A stretch of DNA of 43,504 nt, from positions 1 through 43,504 of the forward strand of contig JASHQI010000068.1 of the NCBI GenBank assembly GCA_030037645.1, written 5' to 3'. Numbering within the stretch: the first letter of the stretch is position 1; each line of letters begins with the position of its first letter. Origin of the DNA: Xanthobacteraceae bacterium. Its GTDB lineage: Bacteria > Pseudomonadota > Alphaproteobacteria > Rhizobiales > Xanthobacteraceae. Position numbers and translations under genes: made by a program. Below, piece by piece: positions 23,788-32,433 of the stretch. The notes under the pieces were generated by a model, which searched no databases, had not been told where the DNA came from, and was given only the letters and a program-made list of their open reading frames with translations.

Positions 23788-24687
23788 ATGCCGATCTGTG
23801 AAGCCGACCCCTGGCGCCTGCAATATTTTGCGCACGTCAATACCGTCGCCAACATCCCGACCGAGGATTGCGATGCCTGGCAGTGGAATCCGGCGCATCG
23901 TTGGATTTACAACAAGCTCGCCATCGCGCTGAGCCAGGGCATCGAGGCCGGTCCACACGGCGTGGTTCCTGCGCAATTTCCGGTGTTCTCCAAGCCGATC
24001 GTCAATCTCAAGGGCATGGGAGTGGGTAGCCGCGTGCTCAATTCGCCGGCCGATTACGAGCGCCATTACACGCCCGGCCATTTCTGGATGACGCTGCTCG
24101 ATGGCCGCCATGTCTCTTCCGATGTGGCGGTGGTCGATGGCGAGCCATGCTGGTGGCGCCACGTCACCGGCAAGCCGGCGGGCGAGGGCACGTTCGACTA
24201 CTGGGTCGTGCATGCCGACCCCGATGCCACAATCGAGCAGCACTGCGGCGCTTGGGTGCAAAAGAATCTTGCCGGCTATTCCGGCATGCTCAATCTTGAG
24301 ACCATCGGCGGCAAGATCATCGAGGCACATCTGCGCTTTGCCGATCAATGGCCCGATCTTTATGGTCCCGGCTGGATCGACGCCGTGGTCGGCCTCTACG
24401 AGCGGCGCGAGTGGGACTTTTACGACGACGACCGCAGCGAAGGTTACAGCGTCGTGCTGTTCGGTCCGAATGGCCGACGCTATCGTCATCCGCCGCAAGC
24501 GTTGGTCGAGGCAGTGCGGCGGACGCCAGGAGTCACCAGCGTGCAGATCACCTTTCATGAGGATCGGACGCCAGAAAGCCATGCCATGCCACCCGGCGGC
24601 TTTCGCCTTGCCATCGTCAACGGCTTCGACCTTGACGCCGCACGCGCCGCGCGCGAGCGGCTCAAAGAGCATTTTGGCGCTGCTTAA
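23788..24687 (+). CDS. Uncharacterised ATP-grasp-like protein
   Basis: I do not recognise a named family for this 299-residue protein. Its layout resembles ATP-grasp ligases: FPVFSKPIVNLKGMGVGSRV could be the nucleotide-binding Lys strand and loop. GHFWMTLLDGRHVSSDVAVV resembles the central beta pair. The segment GMLNLETIGGKIIEAHLRFA resembles the metal-binding end of the domain. The C-terminal 80 residues (VVLFGPNGRRYRHPP) look like a separate small domain. There is no signal peptide. It is 185 bases after egtD, with no strong ribosome binding site, so co-transcription is uncertain. A link to ergothioneine or to another amino-acid ligation would be guesswork. Confidence 0.6.
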   Translation: MPICEADPWRLQYFAHVNTVANIPTEDCDAWQWNPAHRWIYNKLAIALSQGIEAGPHGVVPAQFPVFSKPIVNLKGMGVGSRVLNSPADYERHYTPGHFWMTLLDGRHVSSDVAVVDGEPCWWRHVTGKPAGEGTFDYWVVHADPDATIEQHCGAWVQKNLAGYSGMLNLETIGGKIIEAHLRFADQWPDLYGPGWIDAVVGLYERREWDFYDDDRSEGYSVVLFGPNGRRYRHPPQALVEAVRRTPGVTSVQITFHEDRTPESHAMPPGGFRLAIVNGFDLDAARAARERLKEHFGAA

Positions 24688-24720
24688 TCGCTTGGCCGTT
24701 CAGCGGCGCCCTCCGGGACC

Positions 24721-25692
24721 TCAATCCGCCTTTGCGCCGGAGAACTTGACTGCCTTGGCCCACTTCTCGGTCTCGCTCACAATGAGCTTGCCGAAGTCGG
24801 CGGGTGACAGCGCCAGCACGGTATCGCCGAGGTCGGTCAGCCGTGCCTTGATTTTCGGATCGGTCAGGCCGGCATTGATCTCTTTGTTGAGCGTGTCGAT
24901 GATTTCGGTGGGCGTGTTCTTCGGAGCGCCGATGCCGTCCCAAACGATCGCTTCGTAGCCAGGCACGAATTCGCTCACCGTGGGTACGTCCGGCAGCGCG
25001 TCCGAGCGCGTCGTCGTCGTGACCGCGAGCGGCCGCAGCTTGCCGGTGCGGAAATATTGGATGGACGCCGGCACGGTCTGGAACATCACTTGCACCTGTC
25101 CGCTGAGCAGATCGGGCAGGGGGCTGCCGCGATATGGGACGTGAAGAAGCTTGACGCCGGTCATCGCCATGAACAGCTCGCCGGCGACGTGGCCTATGGT
25201 GCCGTTGCCGGCCGAAGCCATATTGATCTTGCCGGGATTGGCTTTGGCATAGGCGATGAATTCGGGAAGCGTCTTGGCCGGAAGCGATGGCGTGACTTCC
25301 ATGACCAGCGGCACGCTGATCAACGCGGCCACCGGCGCAATGTCGCGGACGAAGTTGAAATTGAGGTGTTTGTACAGGGTCGCGTTGATTGCGTTTGCCG
25401 GCGTCACCATGAGAAGTGTGTAACCGTCCGCCGGCGCTTTCACGACTTCCTCGGTGGCGATATTGCCGCCGGCGCCCGGCCGGTTATCGACGACGAATTG
25501 CTGCCCAAGTCGCTGCGACAGCCAGCCGCCGATGAGGCGCGCCAGGATGTCTGGCCCGCTGCCGGCATAGAAGCCGACGACCAACCGCACCGGTCGCGTC
25601 GGATATGCTTCGGCTCTTGCCATGTGCGAGGCGGCCGGCAGCGCCGCAGCGCCTACCGCCAGATGCAGGAACTTGCGGCGGGGAAATTTCAT
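24721..25692 (-). CDS. Bug/TctC family tricarboxylate-type receptor with Tat-like signal
   Basis: This is a 323-residue periplasmic receptor of the classical Bug type. The N-terminus MKFPRRKFLHLAVGAAALPA carries a twin-arginine-like RRKFL before a hydrophobic stretch and AEAYPTRPVRLVVGF. Family blocks: AGSGPDILARLIGGWLSQRL, VVDNRPGAGGNIATEEVVKA, PADGYTLLMVTPANAINATL, GHVAGELFMAMTGVKLLHVP and LLSGQVQVMFQTVPASIQYF, with the tail GDTVLALSPADFGKLIVSET. It is divergent from the ThDP-enzyme gene and separated by about 385 bases, so it may share regulation with that block. The ligand is unknown. Confidence 0.93.
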   Translation of the reverse strand: MKFPRRKFLHLAVGAAALPAASHMARAEAYPTRPVRLVVGFYAGSGPDILARLIGGWLSQRLGQQFVVDNRPGAGGNIATEEVVKAPADGYTLLMVTPANAINATLYKHLNFNFVRDIAPVAALISVPLVMEVTPSLPAKTLPEFIAYAKANPGKINMASAGNGTIGHVAGELFMAMTGVKLLHVPYRGSPLPDLLSGQVQVMFQTVPASIQYFRTGKLRPLAVTTTTRSDALPDVPTVSEFVPGYEAIVWDGIGAPKNTPTEIIDTLNKEINAGLTDPKIKARLTDLGDTVLALSPADFGKLIVSETEKWAKAVKFSGAKAD

Positions 25693-26077
25693 GGAAGCCT
25701 CCGATCAGCGCGGCATCGACCAGGGACTCCCGGCGCTTGCCGTTTTTCAAAGTGGCTTTGGCCAAATTACGCTGCGGTTCGAACACGAGGAAGGGTGCTG
25801 TAGATTGTGTCGGTATCGACCGATCGTCCCGGCTACCGAGAGGTCGAGGAATCCGATCGCCCACGAATAGGGTTCCGAGGCGCCGTGTTCGATTTTTCGC
25901 GTTGCTCGGGTCGGCGACGTGACGGAATGAGCGGCCAAGGTCGACCCGCCGTTTATCGCCGCGCCTTCGCATAGCTGCCCTTACACGTGCCAACTTGACG
26001 CACCCTGCGGCGCCGCGCGAGAATTCAAAGAAATTCCAAATCTCCTGAATTTTCACCTCAATTTCGGGGAGGAAGCC
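25693..26077. other. Divergent intergenic region, no gene seen
   Basis: These 385 bases separate the Bug-receptor gene (minus) from the ThDP-enzyme operon (plus). Short open frames occur on both strands, but none has a ribosome binding site or a recognisable product. The promoters of both units should lie here. I found no inverted repeat long enough to propose as an operator. Confidence 0.4.
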
Positions 26078-28018
26078 ATGCCGCGACGCCGCCATTTGCC
26101 CGATGCGAGCCGACGCAATTTTCTTAAAGGCGCCGGTCTCGTTGGTGCTGCCGCCGCGGTTTCGCCTCCGATCGCCGCCGGCGCCATGCCGGTCGTGCCG
26201 CCGGACAAATTAAAGGCGGCCGTTCCAGGGCCGCGGCAGGTCGCGGCCGAGACCATGCCGCCGGCAAACGATCCGGTGCATCAGACATCGAGCGGCGGCG
26301 ATTTCATGGTCGATGTGCTCAAGGCGCTCGATATCGATTATCTGGCGATCAATTGCGCGTCGAGCTACCGCGGTCTGCATGAGGCGGTCATCAATCACGG
26401 CGGCAACAGCAAGCCCGAAATCATCACCTGCGTGCACGAGGACATCGCCGCCCATGTCGGCCAAGGCTACGCCAAGATGGAAGGGCGACCGATCGCGATG
26501 GCGTGTCACGGCGTCGTCGGTCTGCAGCACGCCACGATGGGAATCTACAACACCTGGTGCGATCGGGTGCCGCTTCTCATCTTCGGCGGCAATATCATGG
26601 AGGCCGACAAGCGCATGCCGGGCGCCGAATGGGTGCATTCGGGCGTCGATATCGGGCAGCTCGTGCGCGAGTTCACCAAGTGGGACGATCAGCCGGCGTC
26701 ATTGCAGCATTTCGCCGAGTCGACCGTGCGCGCCTACAAAATCGCGACCACTCCGCCGATGGGTCCGGTCTTTCTGGCGCTTGACCAGGAGCTGCAGGAA
26801 AATCCGATCCGCGATCGAGACAGCCTGCGCATGCCCAAGTTCGAGCCGGTGGTGCCGCCCGTCGGCGATCCCGGTGCGCTCGTCGAAGCGGCCAAGCTCC
26901 TGGTCGAAGCGCAGAACCCGCTCATCATTTGCGATCGCGTGGCGCGCACTCCGGCGGGGATGGCGAACCTGGTCGAGCTTGCCGAGACGCTGCAATGCGG
27001 CGTCATCGACAATGCCGGCCGCATGAATTTCCCGTCGCGGCATCCGCTTAATCAGAGCTTCCGCCGCGGACTGATCGGTCAGGCCGACGTCATTCTGGCC
27101 ATCGAGATGAACGACCTCTGGGGCTCGCTCACGCACTTCAGAGATCGCATCGTGCGCACGTCGCGTCCGGCCACCAAGCCGGGCGCCAAGATCATCACGC
27201 TGGGCGTTCGCGACCTCTATCTCAAGTCCAATTATCAGGATTTCGGTCGCTGGCACGATGTCGATCTCGACATAGCCGGCGACGGCGAGTCCTCGCTGCC
27301 GCCACTCACCGAAGCGGTGCGCCGCCTGCTCGACCAGGGCCGCAAAGCTGCGTTCGACGAACGCGGCCAAAGGCTTGCCAAGTTGCACACTGCCATGGTC
27401 GAGCAGTCGAAGATCGATGCGACGATCGGCTGGGATGCGAGCCCGATCACCACGGCGCGCATGTGCGCCGAGGTCTACAACCAGATCAAGGACGAGGACT
27501 GGTCGGTGGTCGGCACCTCGATCCGCCTGACCTGGATGCATCGGCTGTGGGACTTCAAACATCCGCATCAATGGAACGGCAGTTCGGGCGGCTCCGGCGT
27601 CGGCTACAATCTACCCGCTTCGATCGGCGCTGCGCTTGCCAACAAGAAGCACAGCCGTTTCACGCTTGCTTTCGGCGGCGACGGCGACTTCATGTTCAGT
27701 CCGGGCGCATTGTGGACCGCTGCGCACCATAAGATCCCGCTGCTCTACATCGTGCATAACAATCGCGCCTATCACCAGGAATACATGTACCTGACCGCGA
27801 TGGCGGCGCGGCATAACCGCGACGTCAGCAAAATGGATATCGGCACCACGCTCAAGGATCCGAATATCGACTACGCCGCCATCGCGCGCGGTGTGGGTGT
27901 CTATGGCGAAGGCCCGATCTCCGATCCGAAGGACTTGGCGCCCGCACTGTCTCGCGCCATCGCGGTCGTCAAGACCGGCGAACCGGCCGTCGTCGATGTG
28001 GTCTCCGATCCGCGCTAG
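26078..28018 (+). CDS. Tat-exported thiamine-diphosphate-dependent enzyme (acetolactate-synthase-like fold)
   Basis: This 646-residue enzyme has a strong ribosome binding site (GGGGAGGA) and a twin-arginine signal: SRRNFLKGAGLVGAAAAVSP, cut near AAGAMP. The Pyr domain follows with EIITCVHEDIAAHVGQGYAK, where Glu121 matches the cofactor-activating Glu. A central domain has PLIICDRVARTPAGM. The PP domain has GGDGDFMFSPGALW then IVHNNRAYHQE, i.e. GDG at 534-536 and NN at 561-562, the ThDP motif. The family is normally cytoplasmic; an exported member is unusual. The next gene, 11 bases on, encodes a secreted cytochrome c, suggesting electron transfer from a ThDP-bound intermediate. Substrate (a 2-oxo acid or similar) is not known. 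Confidence 0.9.
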   Translation: MPRRRHLPDASRRNFLKGAGLVGAAAAVSPPIAAGAMPVVPPDKLKAAVPGPRQVAAETMPPANDPVHQTSSGGDFMVDVLKALDIDYLAINCASSYRGLHEAVINHGGNSKPEIITCVHEDIAAHVGQGYAKMEGRPIAMACHGVVGLQHATMGIYNTWCDRVPLLIFGGNIMEADKRMPGAEWVHSGVDIGQLVREFTKWDDQPASLQHFAESTVRAYKIATTPPMGPVFLALDQELQENPIRDRDSLRMPKFEPVVPPVGDPGALVEAAKLLVEAQNPLIICDRVARTPAGMANLVELAETLQCGVIDNAGRMNFPSRHPLNQSFRRGLIGQADVILAIEMNDLWGSLTHFRDRIVRTSRPATKPGAKIITLGVRDLYLKSNYQDFGRWHDVDLDIAGDGESSLPPLTEAVRRLLDQGRKAAFDERGQRLAKLHTAMVEQSKIDATIGWDASPITTARMCAEVYNQIKDEDWSVVGTSIRLTWMHRLWDFKHPHQWNGSSGGSGVGYNLPASIGAALANKKHSRFTLAFGGDGDFMFSPGALWTAAHHKIPLLYIVHNNRAYHQEYMYLTAMAARHNRDVSKMDIGTTLKDPNIDYAAIARGVGVYGEGPISDPKDLAPALSRAIAVVKTGEPAVVDVVSDPR

Positions 28019-28029
28019 GGAGTGATGCG

Positions 28030-28410
28030 ATGAGAAAGTTCAAGAATATCGCGATCGCGGCGGTTGTCATTGTTGCGCTTGGAACGGCCGCATACGGCAT
28101 CGCGCAGGCACAGGACGCCGCCCCGCAGGGCGATGCTGTGAGCGGCAAGCGCATCTTCCTCAAGGAAGCATGCTTCACCTGCCATGGCCGCGTCGGGGAG
28201 GGCGGCGCCTATAACGGCCCGGCGCCGATCCTGGCGCACACCGCGCTGCCGTTCGAAGGATTCAAGGGCCAGATCCGCAATCCGGTAAACGATATGCCGG
28301 CCTATTCCGAGACCATGCTGTCGGACAAGGACATTGCCGATATCTACGCTTTTGTGGAATCGTTGCCCGGCCCCGGCTCGCCGAAGGACTACCCAATCCT
28401 CAATAATTGA
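28030..28410 (+). CDS. Small secreted c-type cytochrome
   Basis: This is a 126-residue periplasmic monoheme cytochrome c. The signal peptide (MRKFKNIAIAAVVIVALGTA, cut near AQAQ) is followed by the heme site CFTCH (Cys48, Cys51, His52) and a probable axial Met89 in VNDMPAYS. The C-terminal helix is DKDIADIYAFVESLPGP. Size and motif order match class I cytochromes paired with periplasmic dehydrogenases. It starts 11 bases after the ThDP enzyme gene and is likely its electron acceptor; that pairing is inference from position and shared cell compartment. Confidence 0.93.
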   Translation: MRKFKNIAIAAVVIVALGTAAYGIAQAQDAAPQGDAVSGKRIFLKEACFTCHGRVGEGGAYNGPAPILAHTALPFEGFKGQIRNPVNDMPAYSETMLSDKDIADIYAFVESLPGPGSPKDYPILNN

Positions 28411-28515
28411 CAAACCCGGTCGCGCTGTACGGATTTTATCGCTGGGGCAGGCGCGCGGCGCTGCGCGCTTGTGGCGTCGGCTTTTGGTTCGTCGATTGCA
28501 AAGAATGGAAATGCC

Positions 28516-29091
28516 ATGGCCGACAACACGCTCGATGTTCTCGTTATCTGCGGCAGCCTGCGCAAGGGCTCCTTCAACGCGGCGCTGGCGCGCGCGCTCC
28601 CATCGCTCGCGCCCCCCGGAATGGCGCTGAAGCCCGCGCCGGCCTGGGACAAGATGCCGCTGTATAATTTTGATATTCAGAACAGCATGGGCTTTCCCGC
28701 CGAAGTCACTGCCTGGGCCGACGCCATCCGCTCCGCCGACGGCGTCATCATCGTCTCACCTGAGTACAACTGGAGCATTCCCGGCGGCTTGAAGAACGCC
28801 ATTGATTGGGTGTCTCGCCTTAAAGACGTACCGTTCAAGGAAAAGCCGATCGCGTTGCAATCCTGCTCCGGGGGCCTGCTCGGCGGCGCGCGCATGCAAT
28901 ATCACTTGCGCATGGCGCTCACCACCCTCGATGCGTTCCTGTTCGGCAAGCCGGAGGTCTTCGTCAATTTCTCGGCGAAGAAATTCGACGAAAAAACGTT
29001 GGCGCTCATCGATCAGCCGACCATCGATATGGTCAAACAGCAACTTGCGTGGTTCGAGAAATTCATCCGCAGACTCAACGGAAAGAGCTGA
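28516..29091 (+). CDS. NADPH-dependent FMN reductase family protein
   Basis: This 191-residue flavodoxin-like reductase transfers hydride from NAD(P)H to FMN or quinones. The start at 28516 (MADNTLDVLVICGSLRKGSF) is chosen by the fit to the family N-terminus. The flavin loop is GSLRKGSFN, and the second signature is SPEYNWSIPGGLKNAIDW. The SCSGGLLGGARMQ loop also belongs to the family. It overlaps none of its neighbours and lies two bases before the SDR start, so both are co-translated. It could supply reduced flavin to a monooxygenase such as the one at 3179, but it more likely serves this block. Confidence 0.92.
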   Translation: MADNTLDVLVICGSLRKGSFNAALARALPSLAPPGMALKPAPAWDKMPLYNFDIQNSMGFPAEVTAWADAIRSADGVIIVSPEYNWSIPGGLKNAIDWVSRLKDVPFKEKPIALQSCSGGLLGGARMQYHLRMALTTLDAFLFGKPEVFVNFSAKKFDEKTLALIDQPTIDMVKQQLAWFEKFIRRLNGKS

Positions 29092-29093
29092 CC

Positions 29094-29861
29094 ATGACGC
29101 GTCTTAGCGGCCGCGTAGCGATTCTGACCGGCGGCGCCAAGGGCATCGGCCGGCATTACGCCGGGGCTCTTGCCAAGGAGGGCGCGCGCCTGATGATCGC
29201 CGACGTTGCAGACGGCAAAGAGGTCGCCGCGGAAATCGCCCGCGATCACGGCGCCAATTCGGTGGCGAGCGTTGTGACCGATGTGAGCGATGAAAAAGCG
29301 GTGAAAGCGCTGGTCGCCGGCACCATGGAGCGCTTCGGCAAGATTGACATCCTCGTCAACAACGCGGCGCTGTTCGCGCCGCTCGCCGAACAGAAATTCA
29401 CCGAGATGGACACCGCATTGTGGGATCGCGTCATGGCGATCAATGTGCGCGGCGTATTTCTGATGGCAAAGCACGTTGCTCCGCACATGATCGCGCAGAA
29501 ATACGGCAAGATCATCAATATCAGCTCCGGTACCGTCGCCCGCGGCATTCCCAATTTTGCGCATTATGTGACGTCCAAGGGCGCGGTTACGGCGTTCACC
29601 CGCTCGATTTCCCGTGAGCTCGGCGAGTACAATATCTGCGTCAACAACTTGGCGCCGGGATTTACGTTGAGCGATAGCGTGATCCAAGAAAATCCCGGCC
29701 ATTTGGAGCATTCGCGTCAGCCGTCGATCGTGCGGCGCGCGCTCAAGCGCGACGAATACCCGGCCGATCTCTTGGGCGCGCTGATATTTCTGGCATCGGC
29801 GGAAAGCGATTTCGTCACCGGCCAGACCATCGCGGTCGATGGCGGCGCCACCAATAACTAA
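29094..29861 (+). CDS. Short-chain dehydrogenase/reductase
   Basis: This is a 255-residue classical SDR. The Rossmann motif is TGGAKGIGRHYA near residues 12-23. Asp in IADVADG suggests NAD(H) preference. NNAALF is the structural NNAG-type motif, the catalytic Ser is in ISSGTVARG, and the Tyr-Lys pair is in HYVTSKGAVTAF. The C-terminus is VTGQTIAVDGGATNN. The ATG at 29094 directly follows the FMN reductase stop. The substrate could be an alcohol or ketone produced in the aromatic block; the sequence does not say which. Confidence 0.93.
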   Translation: MTRLSGRVAILTGGAKGIGRHYAGALAKEGARLMIADVADGKEVAAEIARDHGANSVASVVTDVSDEKAVKALVAGTMERFGKIDILVNNAALFAPLAEQKFTEMDTALWDRVMAINVRGVFLMAKHVAPHMIAQKYGKIINISSGTVARGIPNFAHYVTSKGAVTAFTRSISRELGEYNICVNNLAPGFTLSDSVIQENPGHLEHSRQPSIVRRALKRDEYPADLLGALIFLASAESDFVTGQTIAVDGGATNN

Positions 29862-30051
29862 GCGCTTGCACGGCAGCCGTGTCCGCCGTCGGCTCGCCCC
29901 GGCGAGATGATCAAAACATTAACCGGTCCTCCGGCAAAGTCGGCCGCATGGCAGGCCCGCAAATCGCGGGTTGGCGCGCTATTTCCGCAAGCCTGGGCTT
30001 TGATTATATTGCGTCGTAAGAGCCAGCTTTTGCGCTTTATGGAGGACTCCC

Positions 30052-31119
30052 ATGGCGGTCGCGACCGCAAAGAAGACGAATAACGGCAAGCCAGGGCCCA
30101 AGCACAACATTGAGGCGATTCGAGAAGCCTATTACGAGCGCATCGCCAAGCGCGACATGGCGCCTTTATGGAAGGTGATGAACTCGGTCGTCACCAAAGA
30201 ACCGGTGACCCGCTGCCAGCCGGTCGTCTGGCATTACAACGATGTGAAGTCGCTGGTCATGGAGTCGGGCGGCCTGATTACCGCTGAGGAGGCCAAGCGC
30301 CGCGTGCTGATCCTGGAAAACCCGGCCCTGCACGGCGAATCCAAGGCCACCAATACGCTGTTCGCCGGAATCCAGATGATCCTGCCGGGCGAGGTCGCCC
30401 CGGCGCATCGCCACGTCGCCGCCGCCATCCGCTTCGTGCTCGACGGCGAGGGCGCCTACACCGCGGTCGACGGCGAGAAGGCGTATATGTCGCCGGGCGA
30501 TTTTGTCATTACCGCCAACTGGGCGCCGCATGATCACGGCAACACCTCGAAGAAGCCAATGCTGTGGCTCGACGTGCTCGATTTTCCGGCGGTGAATTTC
30601 TTCGAAGCGTCCTTTGCCGAGAGTTTTGACGAGCCGACGCTCGAGACCACGCGGCAGAACGGCGACTCGCTCAGCCTCTATGGCTCCGGCGTGCTGCCCG
30701 ACGGCGCGTGGGACAAGAGCTACACTCCGGTCATCAATTACACCTACGCCCGCACGCGCCCGATCGTCGAGCGCATGATGGCGGCCGGCGACATCGACAA
30801 GCGCCACGGCGCGCGCGTGCACTACGCGAACCCTGTCACCGGCGGCCCGGTGTTGCCGACCATGGGCGCTTGGCTCGCGATGTTCCCCAAGGGTTTCAAG
30901 GGCGAGCGGTATCGCGCAACTGATGGCACCATCTTCGTCTGCGTCGAGGGCCAAGGCAGCACGACCGTCGACGGCAAGGCGCTCGAATGGGGCCCAAATG
31001 ACGTATTCGTGGTGCCGCCGTGGAAGCACTATTCCCACAACGTCGCCAAGGAATCGATTCTGTTCTCGATTTCCGACCGGCCGGCGCAGAAAGCGCTCGG
31101 CATCTGGCGCGAGGGCTAG
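30052..31119 (+). CDS. Gentisate 1,2-dioxygenase-like cupin enzyme
   Basis: This 355-residue bicupin resembles gentisate 1,2-dioxygenase, which opens 2,5-dihydroxybenzoate to maleylpyruvate with Fe(II) and O2. ATGGAGGA precedes the start. The N-terminal cupin has PAHRHVAAAIRFVLDGEGAY (His119, His121) and the later ligand in WAPHDHG (His160). The C-terminal cupin keeps the fold (TIFVCVEGQGSTTVDG, VPPWKHYSHN). Salicylate and 1-hydroxy-2-naphthoate dioxygenases share this fold, so the true substrate is open. It follows the SDR by 190 bases and may have its own promoter. Maleylpyruvate isomerase is not next to it; the GST at 38961 is a distant possibility. Confidence 0.86.
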   Translation: MAVATAKKTNNGKPGPKHNIEAIREAYYERIAKRDMAPLWKVMNSVVTKEPVTRCQPVVWHYNDVKSLVMESGGLITAEEAKRRVLILENPALHGESKATNTLFAGIQMILPGEVAPAHRHVAAAIRFVLDGEGAYTAVDGEKAYMSPGDFVITANWAPHDHGNTSKKPMLWLDVLDFPAVNFFEASFAESFDEPTLETTRQNGDSLSLYGSGVLPDGAWDKSYTPVINYTYARTRPIVERMMAAGDIDKRHGARVHYANPVTGGPVLPTMGAWLAMFPKGFKGERYRATDGTIFVCVEGQGSTTVDGKALEWGPNDVFVVPPWKHYSHNVAKESILFSISDRPAQKALGIWREG

Positions 31120-31160
31120 CGATTGCGGCGGTGTAGTGTTGTCGACCGCTATTCTCGTTA

Positions 31161-31243
31161 TGTCATTATTCGCGAAGGCGGATGATCGAGTAGTCACTCA
31201 TCGTTCGCGCTTGCTGGGTGCCTCGCCTTCGCGGGGCATGACA
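31161..31243. repeat. Palindromic GTCAT-TTCGCGAAGGCGGA element, full copy
   Basis: The left arm tgtcattattcgcgaaggcg (31161-31180) and the right arm (31221-31243, ctcgccttcgcggggcatgaca) match except for an internal 4-5 base change. The central part resembles the single half-copy at 20128-20165. It sits between the dioxygenase-like gene and the maleylacetate-reductase-like gene, ending 10 bases before the latter's ATG. Confidence 0.7.
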
Positions 31244-31253
31244 GCGTAGAACC

Positions 31254-32294
31254 ATGACTCTCTCCTTTACCCATGATGTCCCGCCGCAGCGCGTCGTCTT
31301 TGCGTCCGGTGCGGTCGCGCGGATCGGCGAGGAGGCGGAACGGCTCAAGCTTTCCCGCGCGCTTGTCGTGGCGACGCCGGGGAGCGGCACCCGTCTTGGC
31401 AAGAAGGTCGTGGATCTCCTCGGCGCGCGCGCCGTCGGCCTGCACGCGCAAGCGGTGGTGCACGTGCCCAAGCTGGTCGCTGAAGCAGGCTTTGCCGCGG
31501 CGCGCGAAACCAAGGCCGATGGGCTGGTCGCGGCTGGCGGCGGCTCGGCGATCGGGCTTGCCAAGGCGATTGCCCGCGAAACCGCACTCCCGATCCTCGC
31601 GGTGCCGACCACTTATTCCGGCTCCGAGGCCACCTCGATTTTCGGCATCTCGGACGGCGCGCGAAAAGTCACCGGCCGCGACGTTAACGTGCTGCCGCGA
31701 ACGATCGTCTACGATCCCAACCTGACGCTCGGCCTGCCGGCCACCGTAAGCGCGGCAAGCGGCATGAATGCGATCGCTCACTGCGTCGAGAGCTTTTGGG
31801 CCGATGGTCGTACTCCAGTCACGCTGGCGCTGGCGAGCGAGGCAATGCGACGGTTTGCCGACAACCTGCCGGCGGTGGTCGCCGACGGCTCTGATGGCGA
31901 CGCGCGCGGAGAATGCCTGATAGCCGCCTGGCTCGCCGGGAGCGTGCTCAGCGTCAGCAACGGGCTGCAGCACAAGCTCGCGCACGTGCTCGGCGGCCTC
32001 GGATTGCCGCACGCCGAGACGCATGCGATCATCCTGCCGCATGTGATGCGCTTTAATCTCAAGGCGGCGCCCGATGCGAATGCGCGCCTTGCGCAGGCGC
32101 TCGACAGCGACGATCCGGCCGACGCGATCGCCAACATGCTGAAGAAATTCCCGATCCCCGAACGGCTGCACGAAGTTGGCTTCGATAAAGCCAAGAGCGA
32201 CTTCGTTGCCGGCGAGATTGCCGCCGCGTCGATTACCGCGCCGCGGGCGGTTTCCGCAGCCGACGTTCGCGGCGTGCTGGCGGCGGCCTATTGA
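31254..32294 (+). CDS. Maleylacetate reductase-like iron-containing alcohol dehydrogenase
   Basis: This 346-residue group III (iron-type) dehydrogenase is closest in pattern to maleylacetate reductase, which reduces maleylacetate to 3-oxoadipate with NAD(P)H. Motifs: QRVVFASGAVARIGEEAE at the N-terminus, the dinucleotide loop AAGGGSAIGLAKAIA, VPTTYSGSEATSIFGI, GMNAIAHCVESFW, and LQHKLAHVLGGLGLPHAETH with His residues where iron would bind. Several of these blocks are shared by all maleylacetate reductases that I know. The presence beside a gentisate-like dioxygenase is unusual, since gentisate gives maleylpyruvate instead; see findings. Confidence 0.9.
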   Translation: MTLSFTHDVPPQRVVFASGAVARIGEEAERLKLSRALVVATPGSGTRLGKKVVDLLGARAVGLHAQAVVHVPKLVAEAGFAAARETKADGLVAAGGGSAIGLAKAIARETALPILAVPTTYSGSEATSIFGISDGARKVTGRDVNVLPRTIVYDPNLTLGLPATVSAASGMNAIAHCVESFWADGRTPVTLALASEAMRRFADNLPAVVADGSDGDARGECLIAAWLAGSVLSVSNGLQHKLAHVLGGLGLPHAETHAIILPHVMRFNLKAAPDANARLAQALDSDDPADAIANMLKKFPIPERLHEVGFDKAKSDFVAGEIAAASITAPRAVSAADVRGVLAAAY

Positions 32295-32305
32295 TCGGCG
32301 CCATT

Positions 32306-32433
32306 GAGCATGATCCCGAAAAAACCCGCCCTCGGACTTGATCCGAGGGTGGAAACCGGTTCTTCGAAAAGATCATGCTCAGTTAAAAAGCCAGAGTCGG
32401 ATTTTGATTCCATCAAAACCGGAGAGGCTCTAG
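32306..32433 (-). repeat. GAGCATGATC hairpin family, copy 2 (long form)
   Basis: On the minus strand it reads ctagagcc... with ggttttgatggaatcaaaat, then tctggc, then gagcatgatcttttcg, an inner palindrome ctcggat-caa-gtccgag, and ggttttttcgggatcatgctc. It is the near-identical partner of copy 3, in opposite orientation. Its right end overlaps the stop codon of the racemase-like gene (32430-32432). Confidence 0.85.
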
